From positions 1 through 64,000 of the forward strand of contig JASAON010001642.1 of assembly GCA_030849065.1 (NCBI GenBank): 64,000 bases of DNA. Direction: 5' to 3'. Both the position numbers and the translations under genes were made by a program. Source of the DNA: Jaenimonas drosophilae. Taxonomy: Eukaryota; Euglenozoa; Kinetoplastea; Trypanosomatida; Trypanosomatidae. Shown one piece after another: positions 56,293-64,000 of this stretch. The notes under the pieces are model-generated. The model searched no databases and was not told where the DNA came from. It saw only the letters and a program-made list of their open reading frames with translations. The stretch's first letter is position 1, and each line of letters opens with the position of its first letter.

Positions 56293-58821
56293 ATGTATGC
56301 CGACCACGGTGCGGTGGTAATGCCGCCGCCCGCTCTTCCCACTCCAACAGTCGCCACGAGTGGCCTTCCCACCGAGGCCGACGTTCATCGCGAGCTGCTC
56401 GCACTGCTTCGTGGCGGAGCCCTCCCACCCACCGCCCCACCCACTCCAGCTGATGTCAACCCAGCGAATACGTGGATGAGTGCTGCGGCGATGCGACCCT
56501 CCGCGGTGGTCGTGGCACCCGCACCTACCCCAACAGCAGCTGTAGCATCCCCACAAACTCAAGCCGTGGTGGAGATGAGCCGCGGGCCGGCACTGACTGT
56601 GCAGCAAGACAGGCGTAGTCCTGCGCCGCCCGCCCCGCCACCGCGCGCTCTGCGAGAGGCCAATCTCCAGGCGCAGGTCAGAGTGCTGGAACAGGAAGTT
56701 GGTCTTCTGCGTCGTGGCCTCGCGGCGCATGCGTCGCATCCTCGCACGGCCACCGCACCCGCGCGGAGCTCCAGCATTCCCCCCGTCAAGCCAGTTCGGG
56801 CTGGTGCCACTGTACGTACTACTTCAGCTGGAAGGCTCCGGAGCACGTCGGCACGGACCACCACAACGGCATTGGCATCGGCATCGGCATCGGCATCGAG
56901 GTCAGCTGCTATGACGGCGGGAGGTGCGCGCTTCGTGCCGGTTGCGAAGGAGTACGTCAACACCGCCAATGGGGGCCTTCATTCTCGATCGCGTGAGGTG
57001 CCTCTGCAAGGCGAAGGTGTTGGGGCGTCGGTGCTTCCCAACCCTAGTGGGGGCCCCATCTACCCAGCCATGGTCGCCTGGGACCAGCAGACGAACGATG
57101 CGCTACGAAGCGGTGCGGCGCCGTTCATGTGGGCCTCTGCCGACCCTTCACGATGGCAGCGAAGGGCGGCGGATGGGGAAGCTCAGACCGCACACTACGT
57201 CAACTCATCGGCTCCAGTCATGGGCGCAACATACATGCCTCCCACCACTCAAGCTCCTCCTACTGCATCCCAGCCGATACCGGCAGTGGCTCCCGCTGCA
57301 CCCCAACCTGTAGCTTCGGGTCTGCCAAGCTCACTAGCCATCCATGTAAACGGCGCAGCAGCTGCTCCCACCAGCGACTCTACTCAGCAGCTGGTGCAGA
57401 TGCTTCTGACGCAAAACCAAGAGCTACGTGCCGAGGTTGCGGCGTCGAAGGAGTCCATCACACAACGGGATGATGTCCTGCGCAGAACGGTGGCTGTTCT
57501 GCAGTATGCGGAGGCAGAGAAGGCCATGCAGTCCCGCCCAAAGAGCCAGGAGGCGCAGGCGGGTGCGTCGGAGAGCACGACCGCCACAGCCACAACCAAC
57601 GCGGCGTCGTTGCTGACGGAGGAGCTGATCCGCACGCAGCAGGCCGCTGCCACGGCTCGACAGGCCCAGCTCCAAGCAGAGCAGCTCTACGCAGAAACCC
57701 TTCAGCGGCTGCAAGAGTGCACCCGTGACATTGATCAGCTCCGGCAAGTGTGTAAGGACCTGCGCAGTGTCAGTCAGACAGTGGCTCCTGCCCCACCTCC
57801 CGTGGCGGTGTCCTCCGCACAGAGTGTTCCCACGACACCGCCGCTGGTTATTCCTCCTCCCGCCTTACCTGCTGTGCCCGTTCCAGTGGCCTCCACGTTG
57901 GCTCCCGCCACAGCGGCTGCCGTTCCTACTCTATTAACCGCCACAACTCCTCCCGCCCCGACAGCTGCCCTAACAACTCCTGCTTCATCAGTCATTGTGG
58001 CTCCACAGACCTCCACCAGCATACCTATTGTATCTGCGGTGTCATCGCAAGCTCCACCACTTCCGCAGCTGCCTACGCCAGCTCCAGCTGCTGCAGCGTC
58101 CATGCCGCCGTTGGCAGCAACTGCCCCGCCAGCGCCCCCTGCTAGTGACTTACGGGCAGCACTGGATCAATCACTGCAGAAGCAGTCTGAGCTGGAGCAA
58201 CAACTGCAGCAGGCACAGCGCAAGCTGACTGCGTGGGAGGGCTGGTACGCTAAATCCATTCATCAACAGACATCACGCACAGCGCAGGAAGCTGCCACTG
58301 CTACACCTCAACAACATGCCGAGCCATCGGTCCTTCCCAACGCAGGCTACCCCTATACATCGCTACTGGAGCTGAGCGCTGGTGCAGGAAGTGGATCTCG
58401 CCCGGCCAATGTGCTGCGGTCTATGGCTGGTGTTGCCGACAACAACGGCGGTGTCTGTGCCACACCAGGGGTCTACACCCGCACGGTGGTTGAGCCACTT
58501 CGTGCTGCACCACGGTCATTGGATGGGTACTCAAAGCCTCTCGGAGATGTTCCTAGTGGAGGCTACACCCCAAGTGGCATCGTGGAGCAGGTGGCGAAGC
58601 ATGCCGCCATTCGGGAGTTAGCCAATCGCGATCGTGAGGCAGCCGAACAACGGCTGGCCATGATCCAAGCTCACGAGCAGCATTGCGAGCATGTGGAGGC
58701 TGCCGCGTCCCAGCATAGCAGCACCGAATGGCTGCAGCAACTGCTTGCTGAGAAGCCAAGGACGGTGACAGATCCTCGTGAGGCCGTCTGCACTCCCCCT
58801 CCCTCCGCAAAACGTTCCTAG
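56293..58821 (+). CDS. Pro/Ala-rich protein with several coiled-coil segments
   Basis: An 842-residue protein that I do not recognise. Long Pro/Ala/Thr-rich disordered stretches alternate with short coiled coils: ANLQAQVRVLEQEVGLLRRG (about 121-140), QLVQMLLTQNQELRAEVAAS (about 367-386), a Gln/Ala-rich helix around 440-495 (AQLQAEQLYAETLQRLQECT) and LDQSLQKQSELEQQLQQAQR (about 625-644). A (GGCATC)n stretch at about 56872-56899 encodes Ser-Ala repeats. The C-terminal 100 residues contain GVYTRTVVEPLRAAPRSLDG and a final helix rich in Ala, Glu and His. The in-frame ATG at 56206 would add 29 residues, including hydrophobic SFPLLLSLSLHRS. That segment is translated pyrimidine tract, not a signal peptide. 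Confidence 0.7.
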   Translation: MYADHGAVVMPPPALPTPTVATSGLPTEADVHRELLALLRGGALPPTAPPTPADVNPANTWMSAAAMRPSAVVVAPAPTPTAAVASPQTQAVVEMSRGPALTVQQDRRSPAPPAPPPRALREANLQAQVRVLEQEVGLLRRGLAAHASHPRTATAPARSSSIPPVKPVRAGATVRTTSAGRLRSTSARTTTTALASASASASRSAAMTAGGARFVPVAKEYVNTANGGLHSRSREVPLQGEGVGASVLPNPSGGPIYPAMVAWDQQTNDALRSGAAPFMWASADPSRWQRRAADGEAQTAHYVNSSAPVMGATYMPPTTQAPPTASQPIPAVAPAAPQPVASGLPSSLAIHVNGAAAAPTSDSTQQLVQMLLTQNQELRAEVAASKESITQRDDVLRRTVAVLQYAEAEKAMQSRPKSQEAQAGASESTTATATTNAASLLTEELIRTQQAAATARQAQLQAEQLYAETLQRLQECTRDIDQLRQVCKDLRSVSQTVAPAPPPVAVSSAQSVPTTPPLVIPPPALPAVPVPVASTLAPATAAAVPTLLTATTPPAPTAALTTPASSVIVAPQTSTSIPIVSAVSSQAPPLPQLPTPAPAAAASMPPLAATAPPAPPASDLRAALDQSLQKQSELEQQLQQAQRKLTAWEGWYAKSIHQQTSRTAQEAATATPQQHAEPSVLPNAGYPYTSLLELSAGAGSGSRPANVLRSMAGVADNNGGVCATPGVYTRTVVEPLRAAPRSLDGYSKPLGDVPSGGYTPSGIVEQVAKHAAIRELANRDREAAEQRLAMIQAHEQHCEHVEAAASQHSSTEWLQQLLAEKPRTVTDPREAVCTPPPSAKRS

Positions 58822-59190
58822 GTGTGGAGCAAACGCACGTTATTCAGAGAATTAACGTGTGAGCGTACCCCCTTTGTGCGTTCGAACCTGTACGATGATC
58901 ATACTCGCACATAGATGGGCGAAGAGTATAGCCCACACATAGACATGCCAAACGTTCAACGCACGGTATCTCAATCAGCTTGTCCTCCAGGTGCTACCTA
59001 CACAGCGTGATGCTTTTTGTATGTAGGATGACGTCGTACTGAAAATAACTTTCTTCCTTCCTTCTTACTGTATTCAGTCTCTATAGGAGAAGAGTACATG
59101 CAAGGTGAATATAGTGCTCTGAAAGGAGCGAAGCATTGATTGTGTGTGTCATCGTCATCGCACTATTCTCCACAACGCAACTTTTTCACA
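58822..59190. other. intergenic region with upstream ORF
   Basis: A spacer of 369 bases. TTTCTTCCTTCCTTCTTACT ends at CAG with AG at 59076-59077. An ATG at 59098 opens a 13-codon frame ending TGA at 59137-59139, which would lie in the 5' untranslated region of the next message. Confidence 0.6.
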
Positions 59191-61635
59191 ATGAGCACAT
59201 CCGCCACATCAAAGGCAGCCGTGGGGGAGTCGTCTGACAATCGTCGTGCCGCGGCTCGAATTGCCCATCTAGCGGAGGCTGGACCCAACAGCCCCACCAC
59301 GGCACAGATGGTACATCACCAACCACGTACTGCGACGGCTGAAGCAATGGTGGATGACCGCATCCTCACCATGGACAATGCCGTCGCGGTGCCCAACGCC
59401 CTCCGCTGGGCGGGTCGTCGCACCATGTTTGACGTACTTTGCCGCCAGCAAAAGCAGCAACCGGGAGAAGAAGTGAATGAGCCAGAGGCTGTGGCCAACG
59501 CACCTCCCTCACTGCCACCGCAGCTGCAGCGGCTGCACGAACTGCCAGACACTGACTTTGATGGACGATCTGTGGTCGTCCGTCAGTGTCTTCACCCATC
59601 AAACGCGATGGCTACCCCTACACCGCCCTCTGCCGAGCCACAACCTTCACCCTTGGAACAAAAAGTGGGAGAAGGGGGTGTAGACCTTCGACGGCGGCTG
59701 AAGCACCTGCTCCCATCTTTTCGTGCGCGAGAGAAGGAAGAGGCCAAGGCGGAAGCGGCGCAACGATGGGCAGCGCAATCTGCCCTGGTTGCTGCTACCA
59801 TCGCGGACTTCAGCGACGATGATGATCAACCTCCGCCATCGCATCCCCTACCACCAACGGGAACGGGAACGATGACACGCAGTAGTGGCCCGATCACCAT
59901 GGAGGGTCTGCTAATGGATGAGATGGAGCGAGCACCGCTACAGCGAAGCCGTGATCCTCCACCACATGCCCCCGCCCGTCGTTCGATCCAAAATGTGTGG
60001 GAGGAGATGGAGGCGGCTGCGTGCTCCGCACCTCATCCTCCCAGTCCACCGCCGCCTGCGCCAATGACAGACAGCCGTGGACGAGGAAGAGTGCGGGTGG
60101 ATGAGCTCGAGCATCTAACGTGGTCATCCAACACCGCAGAAACTGGGCCAACTTCAAAGGCCCGCGCGCAGCATGTGCTCTCTCTGCGACAGCAGTGGGA
60201 TGATCTTCGTCGCCACTATGAAGACGGAAGTGAAGAGGCCCCGCCGTTGCTACAACAGACCTTTCGTCATGCGGTGATGGCCCGGTCCATGTCACTCGCC
60301 TCTCTCGCGGTGCGGCCAGTGGATGGCTCCTCACGCGGTGGAGGCTGGGGAAGTGGAGGTGGCGGGCCGCCGTCCCTTCATCCTTCACAATCGGAGCCGT
60401 GGTGGTTGTGTTTGATGCCCGGCAACCTGGGAGGGTGCGTCGATGGCCCCACACGTGCGTCCATGAACCTCCACGCCCCCGCCCACGCCAAGCTGCGTCG
60501 GCAGCTTGCCGATAACCCCGTAAGCATGCGCATGCTGGAGTACCTCCGCCAATCCTACGAGCGCTGGCCCATTCAGGCCTATCCCCTGTGGTCTGTGGCG
60601 AGAACAGCATGTGGTGCCCGCGAGGTTGGCTGCGAGGACGCCAACGTACAGCTCTTTGCGGAGCCCGTAGCGACGCTGGAGGGGTGCGGCATCGACCTCC
60701 AGCTTCAAGTAGTCACCGTGGAGAGCGCCTTTTCGGTGGCACGCATCGCCGTAAACATTGTCTGGGCGAGCTCAGCCATCCGCGACGAGTTGGATTGTGA
60801 GGGTGAAGCGTGGAGCCCTGACGTGGAACACCGACGCTGGTGTTTGCTGATGCCCGAAACCGTGGTGGCTGCCGTTCCGATCCGTGTGGACCATCACGTC
60901 TATCTCTCCAAGCCATGCTTCATCTTCCCGAGGCGTCGGCTCATTCTGTCCTCCTACAACGTCACCTCTGACGCGCTGATTGACGCTCAGTGGAAGGCGT
61001 TTGAGGAAGCAGCACAAAACGGGCGGGAGAGTGAGTTGCAGGCGGAGCGACTAGCCAATCGCTCCGCCGTCATCGCCCCGTCCTATTCCTCTCTGCTGGA
61101 GCAATCAACCATCAGATCACGGATGATCTCCCACGTGCCGGAGTCCTCGCACCTGTCGCAGCGCACCCCATTCAAGGGCTACGATCCCCTGGCCGCTGGT
61201 GGAGCTCTCGCGGGTGAAGATATGGCCTCCGAGGCCACACCCGCCGTGGTGGCTGAAGGGGGGAATGACGGCATCGTGGCGCAGGATGGGGACGGGCCGT
61301 GTGAGGAGGATGCTGTTGATCCTATAGGGCATGGCTTCCCACGAGGGCCAGGCGCGGAGTGGTATCTGGCGGTTGAGGTCATCCAGGAATTATTGCACGA
61401 CTCCGATGTTGCGGATCGGGATTCACATCGCCACTCATTGGAGGCACGTTTTGGTGCTGGAGCTGATCCGCAGTCTTCCCTGCAGGGAGGCGACTACTCC
61501 ATTTGGTTGCCAGTGGAGGTTGATGGGGATGAAGATGGTGCATCTCACCCACCAATGCCAGGTGTTGGTGATGGTTCGGTATTGGCCCCTGGTAGGATGC
61601 TTCCACTTCAAGAAGACCTCCACCTCTGTGATTAA
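59191..61635 (+). CDS. hypothetical protein with a conserved-looking C-terminal half
   Basis: An 814-residue protein that I do not recognise. Residues 1-400 are mostly polar and Pro/Arg/Glu-rich. About 440-640 look folded: YLRQSYERWPIQAYPLWSVA, GIDLQLQVVTVESAFSVARI (a beta-rich segment), RRWCLLMPETVVAAVPIRVD, then YLSKPCFIFPRRRLILSSYN. The tail is again acidic and low-complexity. There is no transmembrane helix, signal peptide or obvious enzyme motif. The frame continues upstream only from a TTG at 59140, just after the stop of a short upstream frame, so the ATG at 59191 is taken as the start. Confidence 0.65.
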   Translation: MSTSATSKAAVGESSDNRRAAARIAHLAEAGPNSPTTAQMVHHQPRTATAEAMVDDRILTMDNAVAVPNALRWAGRRTMFDVLCRQQKQQPGEEVNEPEAVANAPPSLPPQLQRLHELPDTDFDGRSVVVRQCLHPSNAMATPTPPSAEPQPSPLEQKVGEGGVDLRRRLKHLLPSFRAREKEEAKAEAAQRWAAQSALVAATIADFSDDDDQPPPSHPLPPTGTGTMTRSSGPITMEGLLMDEMERAPLQRSRDPPPHAPARRSIQNVWEEMEAAACSAPHPPSPPPPAPMTDSRGRGRVRVDELEHLTWSSNTAETGPTSKARAQHVLSLRQQWDDLRRHYEDGSEEAPPLLQQTFRHAVMARSMSLASLAVRPVDGSSRGGGWGSGGGGPPSLHPSQSEPWWLCLMPGNLGGCVDGPTRASMNLHAPAHAKLRRQLADNPVSMRMLEYLRQSYERWPIQAYPLWSVARTACGAREVGCEDANVQLFAEPVATLEGCGIDLQLQVVTVESAFSVARIAVNIVWASSAIRDELDCEGEAWSPDVEHRRWCLLMPETVVAAVPIRVDHHVYLSKPCFIFPRRRLILSSYNVTSDALIDAQWKAFEEAAQNGRESELQAERLANRSAVIAPSYSSLLEQSTIRSRMISHVPESSHLSQRTPFKGYDPLAAGGALAGEDMASEATPAVVAEGGNDGIVAQDGDGPCEEDAVDPIGHGFPRGPGAEWYLAVEVIQELLHDSDVADRDSHRHSLEARFGAGADPQSSLQGGDYSIWLPVEVDGDEDGASHPPMPGVGDGSVLAPGRMLPLQEDLHLCD

Positions 61636-61802
61636 TGGGAAGTTGCTCTCATGCTGAGCTACAAGATGCGCCACCAAACTCTGTCTCTCTGCTTGCAGGT
61701 CAAGCTCCATCTGCTTCAGACAGAATGAAAAAAAAAAACATTGTGTATGATGTAGTGGTACTTGTGTGTCTGGAACCCTGACGTGTTCTAGTGACGCATA
61801 TG

Positions 61803-61836
61803 CGCTCTTTCCTTCGTATCTCTTCTTTCATGTCAG
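61803..61836 (+). promoter_or_regulatory. probable spliced-leader acceptor deciding the COX19 start
   Basis: CGCTCTTTCCTTCGTATCTC, then TTCTTTCATGTCAG, gives AG at 61835-61836, 14 bases before the ATG at 61850. Everything upstream in frame (opening at a GTG, 61766) is therefore outside the mature message. Confidence 0.65.
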
Positions 61837-61849
61837 AAACGTAGTCATC

Positions 61850-62239
61850 ATGTCCAATGGAGTGACGGCGAATAGCATGCGAGTGGTGGCGAAGCCTCCT
61901 GACTTGGGCTCATTCCCACTCGACCACTATCGTGAATGCAAGAATGAGATTGAGGGCTACTACCGATGTCTGAAGGCCAATGAGTACATGACACCCATGT
62001 GCCGCGATGAGGTGCGTGACTACCTCCACTGCCGCATGGATCGTGGCCTGATGAAGAAGGCAGAGGTCAGCAGCTTTGGACTTCCTGAGACGGAGTTTGT
62101 TCCCACGCGCCAACACCGCGTTGATATCAGGGAGCAGTGGCTGCGTCAGAAGATGAATCAGGTCACGGCGGTGTGGGAAGAAAACTACAAGCGTGACGAC
62201 CTTAACGTGCCAGATGGCTATGAACGAGAGAAGGCCTAA
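61850..62239 (+). CDS. COX19: COX19-like twin CX9C assembly factor
   Basis: COX19 is a small intermembrane-space protein imported by the MIA40 route and needed for copper delivery and assembly of cytochrome c oxidase. The 129-residue product has both CX9C pairs of a CHCH fold (C30/C40 and C51/C61). It also has the family hallmarks PPDLGSFPLDHYRECK (16-31) and CRDEVRDYLHCRMDRGLM (51-68), the latter nearly diagnostic of COX19. The protein is longer than the usual 90-100 residues, with a C-terminal charged extension (RVDIREQWLRQKMNQVTAVW, then YKRDDLNVPDGYEREKA). There is no classical presequence, as expected for MIA40 substrates. Confidence 0.88.
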   Translation: MSNGVTANSMRVVAKPPDLGSFPLDHYRECKNEIEGYYRCLKANEYMTPMCRDEVRDYLHCRMDRGLMKKAEVSSFGLPETEFVPTRQHRVDIREQWLRQKMNQVTAVWEENYKRDDLNVPDGYEREKA

Positions 62240-62558
62240 GATCGATGTGTTTGGGGGGCGAGGGGCTGTTGCCAGGTTTGGTGGGCCTTCGCGGGAAGGA
62301 CACCCGCACCTTAGTCGTTGCTCCACATGTCATGTCGTGCTCACATCTAGCCCAACCACTTTTTTGTGTTGAGCCTTGCTTTGGGGGACGGAGATGAAAG
62401 CTGTCTCCACACACACACACACACAACTCAGTGCTCTCTTCTTGATCTACTTCCTTCACATACACACGTTGTGGTTTTGTCTATTTCAGTCATCACTGCT
62501 TCATCGTGGCCCTAGCATCACGTGTTGCGTTGCGTAGTTCCCCACAACCATCTACACC
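62240..62558. other. intergenic region with (CA)n and splice signal
   Basis: A spacer of 319 bases. It contains a (CA)9 run at 62408-62425 and the sequence TGTGGTTTTGTCTATTTCAG with AG at 62488-62489, which is 70 bases before the FCF1 start. Confidence 0.65.
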
Positions 62559-63188
62559 ATGGGAAAAGTAAAGAAGCAGGCGGACCATGCCATCAAAAAG
62601 ATCCTCATGAAGGAGAAGAGCTTAGCCCACAAGAAGAAGCGTGAGGCAGATAGCTACCACGAGGCTCCGGAGAGCTCCGTCACGGAACAGGCACGAAAGG
62701 ACTTTGCTGCCAATGAATTTAGAAAGGCTCAGGTAACCGAGGCCTCACCGATCCAGACCTCTCAGTTCCTATCCTACAACACCGCCTTGGGCCCCCCATT
62801 CCGCATCTGGCTGGACACCAACTTCATTAATTTTTCGATGCAGAACAAAATTGATATTGTGCAGGGCCTGATGGACTGCCTCCTCGCCAAGGTGATCCCA
62901 TGCATCTGCGACTGCGTCTTTGCGGAGCTTGAGCGCCTGGGGAAGAAGTTCCGCATCGCACTCAAGCTAGCCCGAGACAAGCGCTTCGAGCGGCTGGTGT
63001 GTGATGGCAAGTACGCCGACGACTGTGTTGTGCGGACGGTAACTCAGCATCCCATCTACATTGTGGCAACATGTGATCAGGAACTGAAGCGGAGGCTGCG
63101 AAAGATTCCTGGTGTGCCCATCATGTACATTTCGAAGCACCGCTACACGATTGAGAGGCTGCCGGAGGCCTACGGAGCACCAGCCTAG
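62559..63188 (+). CDS. FCF1: FCF1/UTP24 PIN-domain rRNA-processing nuclease
   Basis: FCF1 (UTP24) is the small-subunit processome endonuclease that cleaves the pre-18S rRNA at A1 and A2 in the nucleolus. The 209-residue protein is close to the usual length of about 190-200. It has the basic N-terminus (AIKKILMKEKSLAHKKKR, 11-28) and a complete PIN domain: IWLDTNFINFSMQNKIDI (83-100, D86), CICDCVFAELERLGKKF (115-131, E123), ARDKRFERLVC (138-148), YADDCVVR (152-159, D154/D155), and IVATCDQELKRRLRKIPGVP (168-187, D173). It ends IMYISKHRYTIERLPEAYG. All acidic residues expected for metal binding are present, so it should be active. Confidence 0.95.
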   Translation: MGKVKKQADHAIKKILMKEKSLAHKKKREADSYHEAPESSVTEQARKDFAANEFRKAQVTEASPIQTSQFLSYNTALGPPFRIWLDTNFINFSMQNKIDIVQGLMDCLLAKVIPCICDCVFAELERLGKKFRIALKLARDKRFERLVCDGKYADDCVVRTVTQHPIYIVATCDQELKRRLRKIPGVPIMYISKHRYTIERLPEAYGAPA

Positions 63189-63420
63189 CTTCACCTATCA
63201 CGATGCACCACGAGAAAGGATGACGGTAACACGAGTAAATAACACAATGTGCTGACTCTTGACGCCCATGAAGGCTCTCCGTATCAGGGAGATCTTGCCA
63301 GTGGATCATCTTACAATTGCGAGCAAACTGATCATCCATCGTTCTTTGGTGCTCTTTTATAATTATCTTGAAGAGGGTATGAAGGGGTTCTGCTGTAGCA
63401 TCATTGTCCCACCCAAGGCG

Positions 63421-64000
63421 ATGCTGCATTCAGCATCGATTGTGACGCGGGCTGCATTTGCCTTCACCAGTGTGCAGGCAGGTCCATCACCACGTACCAC
63501 AATACCTTTGGCCCCCACGGGAAGTGTGCTGCGACGCATCTGTGGTGCCTCTTCCTCCTTGAGCGTTCAGCAGTGGTCTCCACTGTGGAATCAACGCCGT
63601 TGTCGCTCCTTCCGCTTTTACATCAACCTCGATGATCCCGAAGATACCCAGCGCCATGTGCAGGAAGAGCTTGAGCGTTTGTGTGAGGAAAACCGCCAAG
63701 AAACCTCGGCATTTCTTCACAACTTGCTGAATCTTGCGATGAGTTTCCACCAGTCGGGTGACTATGTCCGAGCCCGGGAGTATGCCGAGTACACACACCA
63801 AAGGGCACTGGCACACAACTCAAGATCCTCCCTTCTCTTCTTGACCGCCACGACATGTATTCACACTGCTCGAGCTTTGGCGGATGCCTATGAAGCCCAC
63901 TTGGCCGAGATGGATCGCCTGGGCGAAACCTCCTCCACCTTGACACCCTCCCCATCTGTGGTGTTTTCAGCTCAGCGCGTCATTCGCAAGCTCCGGGCGG
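63421..64000 (+). CDS. putative mitochondrial helical-repeat protein, 3' end outside window
   Basis: From ATG 63421 the frame stays open to the window edge (193 codons). The start MLHSASIVTRAAFAFTSVQ, followed by Arg/Ser-rich sequence through VLRRICGASSSLS, has the look of a mitochondrial presequence. It is followed by RSFRFYINLDDPEDTQRHVQ and helices such as ETSAFLHNLLNLAMSFHQSG, then DYVRAREYAEYTHQRALAH, which fit a TPR-like helical hairpin. In-frame ATGs further upstream at 63379 and 63268 would add 14 or 51 residues. I prefer 63421 because of the presequence and a T-rich tract with AG at 63371-63375. No family is recognised. Confidence 0.55.
   Translation, partial: MLHSASIVTRAAFAFTSVQAGPSPRTTIPLAPTGSVLRRICGASSSLSVQQWSPLWNQRRCRSFRFYINLDDPEDTQRHVQEELERLCEENRQETSAFLHNLLNLAMSFHQSGDYVRAREYAEYTHQRALAHNSRSSLLFLTATTCIHTARALADAYEAHLAEMDRLGETSSTLTPSPSVVFSAQRVIRKLRA

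Noticed and set aside
58875..58960. GTTCGAAC resembling a tRNA B-box on the minus strand
   Set aside because: The reverse complement lacks a matching A-box and cloverleaf; read as coincidence.
61766..61849. 28-residue N-terminal extension of COX19
   Set aside because: It starts at GTG and lies upstream of the splice acceptor; family members begin near the ATG at 61850.

Overview
The window reads as nuclear DNA of a kinetoplastid flagellate, most likely a trypanosomatid; the genus cannot be fixed from sequence alone. The reasons are: about 21 intron-free protein genes all on the + strand, spaced by roughly 200 to 1400 bases; a pyrimidine-rich tract followed by AG shortly upstream of nearly every start codon, the pattern of spliced-leader trans-splicing; and a mixture of conserved eukaryotic genes with very long low-complexity or coiled-coil proteins. 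Nothing resembles bacterial operons, and no tRNA, rRNA, CRISPR or transposase gene was found. The layout fits part of one polycistronic transcription unit running left to right.

Bases 1 to about 1960 are unlike the rest. They are very rich in G and C homopolymers (C15, C12, G14 and others), hold no credible gene, and include two diverged copies of a unit of roughly 475 bases. This is either a degraded repeat or transcription-start-like region, or poorly resolved assembly sequence.

From 2.2 to 17.2 kb lie mostly conserved genes: a 4-coumarate-CoA-ligase-like acyl-CoA synthetase, an expanded LST8 (TOR complex subunit), a mitochondrial TruA-family protein whose catalytic aspartate is replaced by glutamate, a Cir_N-type putative splicing factor, the beta subunit of cytosolic phenylalanyl-tRNA synthetase, a basic repeat protein with a likely mitochondrial presequence, and a lipid kinase with a DAGK catalytic domain.

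From 17.6 to 31.3 kb are a 2586-residue membrane protein carrying two families of short repeats, a small tail-anchored protein, a coiled-coil protein, a mitochondrial carrier and proteasome lid subunit RPN9. From 31.7 to 45.7 kb one reading frame encodes a 4655-residue ankyrin/SPRY protein. From 46.1 to 61.6 kb come a zinc-finger-like protein, a RING protein with three nearly identical coiled-coil repeats of about 230 residues, a strongly codon-biased coiled-coil protein with a long downstream non-coding region, and two long unrecognised proteins. The right end holds COX19, FCF1 and the start of a putative mitochondrial helical-repeat protein that runs off the window.

The genes do not form one pathway, as expected for kinetoplastid gene arrays. 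Two themes recur: mitochondrial proteins (TruA-like, basic repeat protein, carrier, COX19, terminal gene) and large probable cytoskeletal or scaffold proteins. Third-position G+C rises visibly from the first gene (AT-leaning) to the 53.9 kb gene (almost all G/C-ending).
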